From Bacteroidia bacterium (GTDB lineage: Bacteria; Bacteroidota; Bacteroidia; Cytophagales; JAAEPT01), in contig JAUIJC010000010.1 in NCBI GenBank assembly GCA_030431525.1, positions 1-64,000 on the forward strand: 64,000 bases of DNA, in the 5' to 3' direction. The notes under the pieces were generated by a model, which saw only the letters and a program-made list of their open reading frames with translations, made no database searches and had not been told where the DNA came from. Below are positions 43,545 to 52,340 of this stretch, one piece after another. Positions within the stretch are counted from its first letter, which is position 1. Each line of letters opens with the position of its first letter. The translations under genes and the position numbers were made by a program.

Positions 43545-44849
43545 ATGAAATATCTGCTACAGTTATTCTTTCTATTGTTCTTGTCTTCCGTCGCTGTTGG
43601 TCAGGCCGACCGTTCCGAGCAATATTATTACAAAGCAGTCCGTGCCTTGGTGGAGGAGCAGGATATGAATCAGGCCATCATCTGGTTGAATAAGTCGATT
43701 GATACGGACTCCAGTTATTTCCCTTCTTATCTCCTTCGAAACCGCCTATATCTTTATTCGAGAAATATTTATGAGGCGGGCCGAGAGATGCGAGATTTTG
43801 AGTTGCTCGATCCAGAATATGTCAAAAAGTATTTGAAGGATTATGCCTTATATGATGCTCTTGCCTTTCCGAAAGGGGAAGTAGTGGATTACGACTATTC
43901 ATTAGTTGAAAATCCTCAAGATTATCAAAATTATCGGAATAGGGGCTTGGTGAATAATCACATTCAAACCCTGCTGGATCAGCGGGCTGATTTGGATGTG
44001 ATGATTAAGCAAGATCCTTCAGCAATGGCCTATGTGCGTAGAGGGTTATCGCGGTTTTATGGTGGCGATCTCCAAGGCGCCATGGATGATTATGAGGAGG
44101 CCGTGAGGCAAAACCCAGGTTTGGCTGTAGCGCATAATTTTTTGGGCATTGCCCAGATGGAAGCAGGACAAATAGCGCTGGCCATCAATAATTTCACGGA
44201 TGCTGTGGAAATTAAGTCTGACTTTGCCGCTGCATATTTCAATCGAGGATTGGCTTATTTTGATGAGGGCAAGGACGATGAGGCCTTTGAGGATTTAAGT
44301 AAATCCATCGAAATCAATGAGCAATATCCAGTAGCTTTTCAGGATCGAGGAAGTGTCCTGTTTGCGATGCAGAAATACCCACAAGCGGCAGACGATTTCA
44401 CTAAGGTCTTGGAAAAGGAACCAGACAACAAAGATGCCTCGCTCAACAGGGCTTTGGCTTACAGTTTTGCTGGAGAATACCCTCAGGCCCTTGTTGACTA
44501 TGATTCCTTGTTAGCGAGGTATCCTAATGACCCAGTTGTTTTTAACCATCGTGGAGTCCTCTATTTATTGATGGAAGAAAATGAGAAGGCGATGGAGGAT
44601 TTTCAGCAAGCCATTGATTTGGATGAACGTTACGGTGTGGCCTATTACAACCGCGCTTTGGTGTATATGTATTTCGGGGAAAGGGAGAAAACCTGTAGTG
44701 ATTTGTGGAGAAGCAGGCGGCTTGGGGTAGGAGAGGCTGTGGAGCGAATCCGTTGGTTTTGCAATCAAGAACCACCAGAGTCAAGCAAGATGAATTTCCC
44801 CAGTGATATTTACTCCCCTGAGTTGCCGGTGGAGTATGAGGAGCGGTGA
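43545..44849 (+). CDS. Secreted TPR-repeat protein
   Basis: A 434-residue secreted protein (signal YLLQLFFLLFLSSVAVGQ) consisting almost wholly of tetratricopeptide repeats. About eight units with the W-LG-Y-A-F-A-P pattern are visible, for example AVAHNFLGIAQMEAGQIALAINNFTDAVEI and AAAYFNRGLAYFDEGKDDEAFEDLSKSI taken in parts. Such periplasmic TPR proteins serve as scaffolds for envelope complexes. Its last 40 bases overlap the 3' end of the convergent membrane-protein gene. Likely operon with the preceding cysteine-motif protein. Confidence 0.85.
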   Translation: MKYLLQLFFLLFLSSVAVGQADRSEQYYYKAVRALVEEQDMNQAIIWLNKSIDTDSSYFPSYLLRNRLYLYSRNIYEAGREMRDFELLDPEYVKKYLKDYALYDALAFPKGEVVDYDYSLVENPQDYQNYRNRGLVNNHIQTLLDQRADLDVMIKQDPSAMAYVRRGLSRFYGGDLQGAMDDYEEAVRQNPGLAVAHNFLGIAQMEAGQIALAINNFTDAVEIKSDFAAAYFNRGLAYFDEGKDDEAFEDLSKSIEINEQYPVAFQDRGSVLFAMQKYPQAADDFTKVLEKEPDNKDASLNRALAYSFAGEYPQALVDYDSLLARYPNDPVVFNHRGVLYLLMEENEKAMEDFQQAIDLDERYGVAYYNRALVYMYFGEREKTCSDLWRSRRLGVGEAVERIRWFCNQEPPESSKMNFPSDIYSPELPVEYEER

Positions 44850-45718
44850 GTTGGTTCTATAGTTTTTATGGATTCTCCTTTTAAGGTCAATTTAAGTAGG
44901 CCAAAAAAGAAAAAGCCTATGAGGTAGGCACCAATGAAAAATGCAATGAAGCCAAGAAACGTATCTAAAAAGGAGAAGTGTGAAAAATAAATGTATACCA
45001 ATCGGAAGAAGATAAAAAGGACCAGGAGGGTGTAAGGTATCATTAAAGCGAGTTCAAGCTTAGGGAAGTTTTTCAACGTTGTGCCTATTCCAGAAAAGAG
45101 ACTCATTAAAATTGTGGCAATTAAGTGCATGAAGGCCATGGTGATGAAAATGAGGTATACTTTTCCTAATAAGTCATAACCTTGGAGTGTTTGGATTAAG
45201 CTTTCCAATGAAGAAAGGTGAAGCGATATATAAAGAAGTTGTTTGGGGAGAGTTAAACTGATTTTGATAGTTTCCCAGAGGCTTTCTTCCTTTTGGAAGA
45301 GGAAGATTACAATAAATAGGGCTAATAAAACAAATACTCTGGAACTAAGGTCAAAAAGGAGTCTTTTGAAGAAGGATAAGCCCTTAAGCTGGTTAATTAC
45401 TTCCCCATTTTCTTGATTACTTTCCAAATTGAAATTTATGGAGCTTGCCAAAGGAAGCCAGCCTAAGTACCAGTTGATATCCGTAGCCTTAAAACTGAAA
45501 AATGAGATGTTACCCAAATTACTGTAAAATCGAATCTCTTTTGGAGAGAGTCCCAACCATTTAGAGGTAAGAAGGCTGTTGATGATGAATAAAAAGGAAA
45601 TAAGGCCAAAAGAAGTTCCGGTGAAAAGAGGGAGTGATAACAGATCAGACATTGTTAAAATATTTTCCAGCACTAAATAATTTTGTGAAATTAGAGTTAA
45701 TTGGTGTGACTCACTCAT
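44810..45718 (-). CDS. M50 site-2-protease-like membrane protein lacking the HExxH motif
   Basis: A 302-residue multi-pass membrane protein. The pattern resembles the RseP/M50 scaffold without the metal site. In the position of the first M50 helix (HELGHFLVAR...G) it has IINSLLTSKWLG. Then RFYSNLGNISFFSFKATDINWYLGWLPLA resembles the family's GP-LFSFK..TEY.L..LPLGG segment, and LSFFKRLLFDLSSRVFVLLALF resembles the helix with K-x-x-x-R. Near the C-terminus HLIATILMSLFSGIG stands where LPIPxLDGG would be. If this reading is right it is an enzymatically dead paralogue that might bind or regulate a true site-2 protease. A shorter start at the second Met (MSDLLSLP) is possible. AT-rich and convergent with the TPR gene (40-base overlap). 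Assignment is tentative. Confidence 0.5.
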   Translation of the reverse strand: MSESHQLTLISQNYLVLENILTMSDLLSLPLFTGTSFGLISFLFIINSLLTSKWLGLSPKEIRFYSNLGNISFFSFKATDINWYLGWLPLASSINFNLESNQENGEVINQLKGLSFFKRLLFDLSSRVFVLLALFIVIFLFQKEESLWETIKISLTLPKQLLYISLHLSSLESLIQTLQGYDLLGKVYLIFITMAFMHLIATILMSLFSGIGTTLKNFPKLELALMIPYTLLVLFIFFRLVYIYFSHFSFLDTFLGFIAFFIGAYLIGFFFFGLLKLTLKGESIKTIEPTHRSSYSTGNSGE

Positions 45719-45743
45719 TTTTAGGCATTATTTAGCATTCTTC

Positions 45744-46979
45744 ATGTCCTATTCCCCATCCTATTATATCCGCAAAAGACTATTGGCCAACAAGCCAGCG
45801 ATGTTTGGTGCGCTGATCATTGTTTTGGCCTTTTTGGTGTCCTTGTTGGGGTATTTGGTGATGCCGGATGATACTAAGTCTGCCAATGACGGGGCTATTG
45901 AGATTAGAAAGGAGGGGCCAGGCTTTGCTGTGGAAATGCTCAAGGTGACCAAGAATCAGCCCATCGAGCACACTGGTTTTTTTGAGCGGATGTTTTTCGG
46001 AAAGGAAAGCAAGTACAGGCTTGTTCCTATTCGCACTTATGAGCTTTCGGAGGATAGTCTTACACTGGAAATATCCCTTTACCATCGAGGTAAGTCAAAA
46101 GTTACCGAGCAATTTGATTTGGTTGATGTGGTGCTTCCACTGAAAAGGCAAGATGACGGAAAGTTGTATCATCTTGAAAACAGCCAAGTGAGTGGTACTG
46201 CATATTCAGAGGGGACAGGGGGAGGAAGCCAACCATTTCTGCTCCGCAAGAGGGAGCTGGTTAGTCTTCTCTATGAAAACAATATTGAAAAGCGAACCTA
46301 CCTATTAGGCACTGACCCCGCAGGTCGAGATGTGTTAAGCCGTTTGCTTTTGGGTACTCGAATTTCTTTGGGCATCGGCTTTGTGGCCGTTTTGATTTCC
46401 TTGGGCATCGGCATTTTGGTAGGAGCCATGGCTGGATTTTTCCGAGGCTGGGTGGACAATGTATTGACTTGGTTGATTACAGTCGTCTGGTCCATTCCAG
46501 GAATTATGCTTGTGATTGCTATAAGTTTGGCTTTAGGAAAAGGTGGCGTTTGGGTAGCTTTTGTGGCTGTGGGCTTGACGATGTGGGTGGATGTCGCCCG
46601 TGTGGTGCGCGGACAGATTTTGGAGGTGAGGGAACAGCAGTTTGTCGAAGCAGCACGCGCCTTGGGCTACGGTAACGCGAGAATTATCGTGAAACACATC
46701 CTTCCGAACTTGGTAGGACCGATAATTGTAGTGGCCACGGCCAACTTTGCGGCAGCCATTTTGATTGAGGCTGGTTTGAGCTTTTTAGGATTGGGTGTGC
46801 AGCCGCCAACTCCTTCATGGGGATTGATGGTACACGATGGCTATCAGCTGATGACCAGTCCAGGAAGTTGGTATTTGTTGGTGTTCCCTGCCTTGGCAAT
46901 CAGTACATTGGTGTTTGCCTTTAACCTACTGGGGAATGGTTTGAGGGATGCCTTTGATCCCAAAACGAAATTGGGTTAA
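45744..46979 (+). CDS. OppC/DppC-type ABC transporter permease with large periplasmic insert
   Basis: A 411-residue binding-protein-dependent permease. TM1 is at about residues 20-40 (AMFGALIIVLAFLVSLLGYLV). A soluble insert of about 130 residues follows (45-175, charged). Then comes the hallmark TDPAGRDVLSRLLLGTRISLGIG and four to five more helices, with the EAA loop EAARALGYGNARIIVKHILPN that contacts the ATPase. This is the OppC_N plus BPD_transp_1 layout for peptide or nickel import. The OppB partner, binding protein and ATPase are not in the window, so it is an orphan here. The insert is larger than in the E. coli protein. Confidence 0.88.
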   Translation: MSYSPSYYIRKRLLANKPAMFGALIIVLAFLVSLLGYLVMPDDTKSANDGAIEIRKEGPGFAVEMLKVTKNQPIEHTGFFERMFFGKESKYRLVPIRTYELSEDSLTLEISLYHRGKSKVTEQFDLVDVVLPLKRQDDGKLYHLENSQVSGTAYSEGTGGGSQPFLLRKRELVSLLYENNIEKRTYLLGTDPAGRDVLSRLLLGTRISLGIGFVAVLISLGIGILVGAMAGFFRGWVDNVLTWLITVVWSIPGIMLVIAISLALGKGGVWVAFVAVGLTMWVDVARVVRGQILEVREQQFVEAARALGYGNARIIVKHILPNLVGPIIVVATANFAAAILIEAGLSFLGLGVQPPTPSWGLMVHDGYQLMTSPGSWYLLVFPALAISTLVFAFNLLGNGLRDAFDPKTKLG

Positions 46980-47023
46980 AGGTCCAACAGCATCATTTTT
47001 TTAACATTTTACGGGATTTTTTT

Positions 47024-48238
47024 ATGCAAGAAGTAGATACTCAATTGGGGATAGATGAGCTGATTTCAGAAAACCTGCGGTTGAAAATGGCCTTGAATTC
47101 ATTGGTTGAGCTAACGAAGGCCATTAATTCCAATCCAACCGAAGACGAGCTTTACCATATTTTTTCATTCACCATTTTAGCTCAAAGGATTGACCGAATT
47201 AGCCTCTTAATACTTTCTGAAGAAGGGAAGCTGCTTTGTAAAAAAAGCAATAAGATGCTTTTGTTGGATGAAGGGCTTCATGCCATGAAGCAATTCGCTA
47301 AAGAAATTTCTCCTGTTCGACTCGAAGAAAAATTGTTGGGCTTGGAACAGGTAAATTGGGTGTTGCCTATTGTTCATCAAGGGAAATTACGGGGGTATTT
47401 GGCCGTCGGTCAAGAGCTGAATCCTTCACAACTCGATCATATTAGTACCCTCTCCAATGTGCTGATGGTAGCGGTGGAAAACCGCAAAATGGAGTTGGTC
47501 AGACAGGAGCGGGAGGCACATAAACGTGAGCTGGAATTTGCCCATGAGGTGCAAAAAGGACTTGTTCCCGATAAATTGCCCAATGATGATGTCCTTGAAA
47601 TGTTTGCCTATTACCAGCCACATTCAGGGATTAGTGGCGATTATTACGATTACATCCCCTTGGGAAAAAACAAGTTCTTCTGTTGCATTGCCGATGCGGC
47701 AGGCAAAGGCATACCGGCGGCTCTTCAGATTTCCAATTTCCAGGCGGCCTTGCGCGTTTTACTCCAATCAAACTACAGTTTGGAGGATATTGTCAGACGG
47801 TTACATGATCAAGTCTATGACAATAAGGAAACTGGCTTCGTAACATTTTTTGGGGCTATTGTCGATTTAGAAAATCAGGTGATGCAATACATTACCGCTG
47901 GGCATAATCCACCTGTGTTGATTCAAGATGGAAAATGTCATTTGCTAACAAAGGGTTGCAGTCCATTGGGTGCTCGAAAAATCCTTCCTTTTCTCTCAAA
48001 GGGTGAGATTGCTATTCGTCCTGGAGACCTTTTTTACGCCTACACTGATGGTGTTACAGAAATCAAAAATGCTAAAGGGGAGGATTATGGAGACCAGCGA
48101 CTAAGGGATTTCCTTCTGGATTGTGTGGAAGATGACCTAGAGGACATCCACGACGATTTGTTGCTTAAATTGGTCCGTTTCAAAGGAAAGCTGGAGTTTC
48201 CTGATGATTTGACAGTATTCGCCTTTAGGCTGAAGTAA
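47024..48238 (+). CDS. GAF-like sensor with PP2C (SpoIIE/RsbU) phosphatase domain
   Basis: A 404-residue cytoplasmic protein. The N-terminal half (about 1-160) is a GAF-like sensory region. A linker helix (EREAHKRELEFAHEVQKGLVPDKLP) follows, then a PP2C-like phosphatase domain with the metal-binding acidic residues in GDYYDYIPL, IADAAGKGIPAAL, YITAGHNPP, YTDGVTEIKN and DDLTVFA. RsbU/SpoIIE-type enzymes dephosphorylate anti-sigma-factor antagonists in partner-switching systems, but no anti-sigma/antagonist genes are next to it. It starts 44 bases after the permease gene on the same strand. Confidence 0.88.
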   Translation: MQEVDTQLGIDELISENLRLKMALNSLVELTKAINSNPTEDELYHIFSFTILAQRIDRISLLILSEEGKLLCKKSNKMLLLDEGLHAMKQFAKEISPVRLEEKLLGLEQVNWVLPIVHQGKLRGYLAVGQELNPSQLDHISTLSNVLMVAVENRKMELVRQEREAHKRELEFAHEVQKGLVPDKLPNDDVLEMFAYYQPHSGISGDYYDYIPLGKNKFFCCIADAAGKGIPAALQISNFQAALRVLLQSNYSLEDIVRRLHDQVYDNKETGFVTFFGAIVDLENQVMQYITAGHNPPVLIQDGKCHLLTKGCSPLGARKILPFLSKGEIAIRPGDLFYAYTDGVTEIKNAKGEDYGDQRLRDFLLDCVEDDLEDIHDDLLLKLVRFKGKLEFPDDLTVFAFRLK

Positions 48239-48266
48239 TGATTGAGTAATGAGGAAGAAATGACGA

Positions 48267-49271
48267 TCAAAGCTGTTCGATGGCTTTTTCCAATAAGGCC
48301 TTGGTCGCTTTGATTCCCTCATCCTCCGAGAGCTCATTGCCCTCGTATTCAATGCCGATATATCCCCTATAACCCGAGTCTTTGACGATTTTCATGATTC
48401 TGAAATAGTCGGACTCGGTTTCATTTCCTTGCTCATCAAATGCATTGGACTTGGCGCTGACGGCTTTTGCATACGGCATTAGCTCGGTGATTCCTTGATA
48501 TTTGTCGTAGGCATTGACGCATCCTTCCGGTCCCCATTCCAAACAGAAATTGCCAAAGTCCGGTAGCGTCCCCACATTCTCCATCCCCGTTTTTTGAATC
48601 ACATTGGCCAACCATTTTCCATCAGAGGAATAGCCTCCATGGTTTTCCACGATGATGTTGATGTCTTTTTCAGCGCCGTAAGTCCCCAGTTTTTTCAAGC
48701 CATCTACGGCATTTGAAGCCACTTCCTCACGGCTACCTTCGCCAGCCACATTCACACGGATGGAATGAGCGCCCAAGAATTTTGCGATGTCCACCCATTT
48801 GTGATGCTTTTCAATGGCTTCCATCTGCGCAGAAGAATCCGCATCTGCGATTTTCCCTACCGCATCGCACATGATTAAGCCCACGTTGACACCAGCATCC
48901 TCACATTTTTGTTTGAATGTCGCCCAATACTCATCGTTGTCAACTTTCCCCAAATAAAAGGTGCTGACAAGTTCGATGGAATTGATTCCGTACCCTTTGG
49001 CAATTTCTGGGAAATCGATTGGATCCAATTCTCCACGCAATACAGAGTCAGGCGATTCCTCAAGCATTTTAAAATACCATTCGGCATAGCCTTCTTGGTC
49101 CCGAGGCCCGAAGAATGACCTGTGCAATGACCACTGAGCAAGCGAGATTTGAAAGTCGGGGACGGTATCCTTGTCTATTGAATCAGTGCTTTTTTCCGAA
49201 GAATCCTTCTTTGGATTACAGGCCAAGAAAAAGGCTAGTGTGATAAAAACAAGTAGGCTTTTTTGAAGCAT
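48267..49271 (-). CDS. Secreted sugar phosphate isomerase/epimerase-like lipoprotein
   Basis: A 334-residue lipoprotein (lipobox ITLAFFLACNPKK) with an AP-endonuclease-2-like TIM barrel. Strand motifs are ISLAQWSLHRSFFG, GINSIELVSTFYLG, HSIRVNVAGEGS, IIVENHGGYSSDG with the metal-ligand Glu, GTLPDFGNF (Asp) and GYIGIEYEG (Glu). This superfamily includes xylose isomerase-like and inositol-degrading enzymes. Secreted forms are common in Bacteroidota and are linked to processing of unusual sugars outside the cytoplasm. Its substrate is unknown. It follows a GNAT gene by 29 bases in the same direction. Confidence 0.85.
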   Translation of the reverse strand: MLQKSLLVFITLAFFLACNPKKDSSEKSTDSIDKDTVPDFQISLAQWSLHRSFFGPRDQEGYAEWYFKMLEESPDSVLRGELDPIDFPEIAKGYGINSIELVSTFYLGKVDNDEYWATFKQKCEDAGVNVGLIMCDAVGKIADADSSAQMEAIEKHHKWVDIAKFLGAHSIRVNVAGEGSREEVASNAVDGLKKLGTYGAEKDINIIVENHGGYSSDGKWLANVIQKTGMENVGTLPDFGNFCLEWGPEGCVNAYDKYQGITELMPYAKAVSAKSNAFDEQGNETESDYFRIMKIVKDSGYRGYIGIEYEGNELSEDEGIKATKALLEKAIEQL

Positions 49272-49300
49272 TGGGTAAAAGGTTTGTTGAATAAAGTGTC

Positions 49301-49708
49301 TTAGTGCTCATCTCCTCCATAAATCCACATGGGCTCGGTCTCTCCGGCACGTTCGAAGCCCACTTTTTTATAGAAATCAATGGCCTTTCCATCAGCAGTG
49401 AGCATCTGCATATGGAAGCCAGCGTATTTTTCCTGAAGCTTGGCCACAATCATCTGCCCGATTCCTTTGCCTTGATAATCAGGATGAACCAATAGATGCG
49501 GGTAATACACCACCAAATGCCCATCAGAAATAGCATTTCCTAAGCCGACCAACTGTTCGCCATGCCATGCCGAAACCAATGAATGGGAATTCATCAGCCC
49601 TTGGTACAGCTGTTCAGGCTTATCAGCGGAACTCCATTCATTGGCTTTATAAAGGTCAAGAATGGCTTGGAGTGGGATATCCTTGTGGGTGGAGAGGGTG
49701 ATGTGCAT
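49301..49708 (-). CDS. GNAT-family N-acetyltransferase
   Basis: A 135-residue single-domain GNAT enzyme. It contains the acetyl-CoA-binding loop HPDYQGKGIGQMIVAKL (R/Q-x-x-G-x-G/A), preceded by LVVYYPHLLVHP and followed by DGKAIDFYKKVGFERAG with the catalytic-region Tyr. The acceptor is unknown. The start at 49708 (MHITLSTHKD) is well placed. The gene probably shares a transcript with the following epimerase-like lipoprotein. Confidence 0.85.
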   Translation of the reverse strand: MHITLSTHKDIPLQAILDLYKANEWSSADKPEQLYQGLMNSHSLVSAWHGEQLVGLGNAISDGHLVVYYPHLLVHPDYQGKGIGQMIVAKLQEKYAGFHMQMLTADGKAIDFYKKVGFERAGETEPMWIYGGDEH

Positions 49709-49833
49709 AGTTTAAAAAATGATGGTCGAGTTAAATTAGGTTTTAAACAACGGGCTGTCATCCTGACGAAGGAAGGATCTAATAAACCCAAGTAGTTACT
49801 TTTTTTCCTGATTGGAAAATCAGGAGTTACCTG

Positions 49834-49946
49834 TGTAGCGACGCTTTGAAAGTGTCGAAACCAAGACACCGCAGGTGGATTGCAGATACATGAATTGCAA
49901 TCAGTCTTTGACAGATTGGACTCGACGCTTTCAAAGCGTCGCTACA
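49834..49946. repeat. REP-like inverted pair
   Basis: The left arm 49834-49858 and right arm 49922-49946 match at 24 of 25 positions after reverse complementation (TGTAGCGACGCTTTGAAAG... type). Each arm is itself a near-palindrome around CGACGCTTT-GAAAGYGTCG, giving a head-to-head REP pair. Between them a second small hairpin (GATTGCA...TGCAATC) is visible. This is the shape of a BIME/REP element, which in other bacteria is moved by a RAYT transposase; none is encoded here. It occupies the gap between the GNAT gene and the flippase gene, both on the minus strand. Confidence 0.75.
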
Positions 49947-49998
49947 TGACTACCGCTCATATTGCCTCAACCCTACATTCGTATTGTTAGTTTAGTTA

Positions 49999-51405
49999 TT
50001 AAATCTCCTTCAAATCCCCAATCTTAATCAGGCGACTCAACATCACTCCACCCAAGGCCAAAATCCCAGAAATTGGCACATAGAAATACCACTCCATGTT
50101 GTCCTTGAGGAAATAGAGTCCCGCAAAATAGAGGAGGATGCTTGGGAGCAGTTTCAAATAAGTCATCCAAGGGAGGTTAACTGGACTTTTACTGACAATC
50201 AACACCATATAGGAAATGGAGGCCAGCAATGTGCTGAGGCCTGTGGTATAAGCGGCGGCCATGCTTCCGAACTGTGGAATAAGGAAGGCGTTGAGCACAA
50301 TGTTGAGGGCGATGGTGAGCACCAGAATGATATTGACCTGTTTGGTGAATCCGTTGGAGGTCAAGTAGGTACTGAGGATGGCGAAAAAGCCATGACACAT
50401 CAGCGAGAAGCTCAGAACTTGGAATACTTCCACCTTGGCTTGAATTTCTACTGGGCTGTTATTTCGGAAGGCAAAGAAGAACAAATCGCCTTGTACGAAG
50501 GCCATACCACAGACAAACACCAAAGGCAGGGCGGTGATAACGGTGCCGACTTTCAGCAGTTTATTTTTCTTCTCCAAGGTGCTTTCGTGGTGCGCAAATC
50601 GTGCAAAGAACATCGGCAGGACCGTCCATAGAAACATCATCAAGGCATCCAACCAACGGTAGGAAGCGGCGTAAATGCCGGCCTCTTGGGCGGAGGAAAG
50701 GCGCTCCACCATCACTTGATCAACCTTTTCATTGACCGAATACAGAATGGTCATCAGTGCGAAGGGAATGCTCAGTTTGATGATGTTCCCCAGTTTGGAA
50801 AACTTGAGGCTTGGGCGGTGCCACAGCCCTTTTTTAATCATCATAAAGAACAGCATCCCGAAGGCGAGGGCTACGGCACCCAAACGTCCGTAAACCAGTT
50901 TTTCCAGTGTCATGCCGTGCCACAGGAGGCTCAGCAGAATCACGACTTGCAGGACCTTATCGACATTGGAGGCGAAGGCATCCAGACTGAAATACTGAAA
51001 GCCTTGGAAGTTGGCCCGAAAGAAGAAGTTGAACTGGATAAAGGCGTGTACCAAACTCAACAGAGCCAAGAAGTAGAGCGAGGAGGATTCGTAGCCCATC
51101 AGCCAACCGATTCCTACCATGGCAAAGGGGTATAGGATGGTCAGCAGGCTTTTGAAGGAAAAGACTTCAGGGAATAGTCGTCCCAGTTGTTTGGGGTCCT
51201 CCGCAAGGGATTTTGTTAGGTATTGGTTGATGCCCAAATCCGTTAATGCCGAAAGCAGGAAACCCAAGGAGAAAAGCGAGGCGAAAGTACCGTAGGCGGT
51301 GTCGCCAATGGCGTTTTGCACCTCCATGTCCACCCACAGGCCAAGGGGTTTGATGAGTAAGTTGAGGATGACCGTTAGGCCGATGCTTTTGGCGAATTTT
51401 GCCAT
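49999..51405 (-). CDS. Polysaccharide flippase (Wzx/MATE-like)
   Basis: A 468-residue, roughly twelve-to-fourteen-helix membrane protein of the MOP exporter superfamily. The N-terminus shows FAKSIGLTVILNLLIKPLG and GTFASLFSLGFLLSALTDLGINQYLTKSLA, and mid-protein SVNEKVDQVMVERLSSAQEAGIYAASYRWLDA is typical of Wzx-like flippases. These move lipid-linked oligosaccharides across the inner membrane. It lies near glycosyltransferase and NodB deacetylase genes and thus probably belongs to surface-polysaccharide assembly. The upstream lipoprotein gene is 84 bases away on the same strand. Confidence 0.87.
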   Translation of the reverse strand: MAKFAKSIGLTVILNLLIKPLGLWVDMEVQNAIGDTAYGTFASLFSLGFLLSALTDLGINQYLTKSLAEDPKQLGRLFPEVFSFKSLLTILYPFAMVGIGWLMGYESSSLYFLALLSLVHAFIQFNFFFRANFQGFQYFSLDAFASNVDKVLQVVILLSLLWHGMTLEKLVYGRLGAVALAFGMLFFMMIKKGLWHRPSLKFSKLGNIIKLSIPFALMTILYSVNEKVDQVMVERLSSAQEAGIYAASYRWLDALMMFLWTVLPMFFARFAHHESTLEKKNKLLKVGTVITALPLVFVCGMAFVQGDLFFFAFRNNSPVEIQAKVEVFQVLSFSLMCHGFFAILSTYLTSNGFTKQVNIILVLTIALNIVLNAFLIPQFGSMAAAYTTGLSTLLASISYMVLIVSKSPVNLPWMTYLKLLPSILLYFAGLYFLKDNMEWYFYVPISGILALGGVMLSRLIKIGDLKEI

Positions 51406-51489
51406 GGGGAGGGGAGTGAGGCTTGATGCTGTGGGGCGCAGGGCACAAGGCCCTACGTTAGGGATGGAGATGGTTTTTGGGGTAGGGGA

Positions 51490-52074
51490 TTAATTTTCCT
51501 CCAGTTTTACCAGCAGGTCATGTGAATCAAAGTACTTTTCAAGTGCGTCCCACTTTTTATCACAGAAATAGTCAAAATCAGGATTTATTGTTTTGTCAAT
51601 AGTTCTTGTTTCCGTTTTTTGGCAGGAGAAGCAAATTTCATAATAGGTTTTTAACGAGTCATTTCGATAGAAGAGAATAGCGTTTTGGGGGTAGTAGCAA
51701 TCAGCCGCTCCACCAAATGTGTTCGTATTCTTCCATCCTACTAAAGAGGTGAGTAATTCTACAATTTGGGTTGAGTCCAATGGGATTTCCTCTATGGGGA
51801 GAAATTCCATTATTCCTTCTTCTCTATTGTATTTCAGTTTGGCTTGTTCTTCTGGATTAAAGGAACAAATAGAAATTCTCATGTTGTCATCAAACATCCA
51901 TTGGTAGTTAGCCAAGTTTGGTTCTGAAGAGATGCAAGAACCCTCTATTTCAATGGGTTCATTTGTCACTGTGAAATCAGAAGAGGGAGTTTCGTTCTCG
52001 ACAGAATTGCTTTTTTCAACTGACTGACAGCCTAATAAGAAGGCTAGTGAAAGAAGGGTGAATAGTGATTTCAT
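51490..52074 (-). CDS. Unknown lipoprotein
   Basis: A 194-residue lipoprotein (LFTLLSLAFLLGCQSVEKS). It contains six further cysteines, including ICFSCQ and AADCYY, and is otherwise rich in Glu/Asn/Tyr. I do not recognise a family. An upstream start at 52116 is possible, but the ATG at 52074 begins the signal peptide. It is AT-richer than the flanking glycan genes and precedes the flippase gene in the same direction. Confidence 0.65.
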   Translation of the reverse strand: MKSLFTLLSLAFLLGCQSVEKSNSVENETPSSDFTVTNEPIEIEGSCISSEPNLANYQWMFDDNMRISICSFNPEEQAKLKYNREEGIMEFLPIEEIPLDSTQIVELLTSLVGWKNTNTFGGAADCYYPQNAILFYRNDSLKTYYEICFSCQKTETRTIDKTINPDFDYFCDKKWDALEKYFDSHDLLVKLEEN

Positions 52075-52250
52075 AATTGTGGAATACTCAAAATGATGTG
52101 AATTCCCCCTTTCCATGGTTGAAAAACAAAACCATTTTCGAGGCTAAAAGCGAGTTTTTCCCAAAGGTAATATTATTCCCGATTGCTTCATTTTTGCAAA
52201 CCAATCTCAGGCTTCCGAAATTCGCTCTTTCGTGGTGGTGGAGTGTGACA

Positions 52251-52328
52251 GTGTTAGGGTGTTGAAGTGTTAAAGTTTGTCTGCAACACAGCACTACAAC
52301 ACTGCAACACCCCAACACTTCAACACTA
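52251..52328. repeat. Inverted repeat of iterated GTGTTRRR units
   Basis: The left part is GTGTTAGG-GTGTTGAA-GTGTTAAA and the right part is the complementary run (about 52290-52328, CAACACNN units). The best pairing is 19 of 21 bases. The arms are simple iterations of an 8-base unit. It sits 13 bases before the glycosyltransferase start and may influence its translation. Confidence 0.65.
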
Positions 52329-52340
52329 AAAAAAGCCTCC

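Noticed and set aside
49834-49946. Small insertion sequence
   Set aside because: No transposase coding capacity and only 113 bp; treated as REP-like pair.
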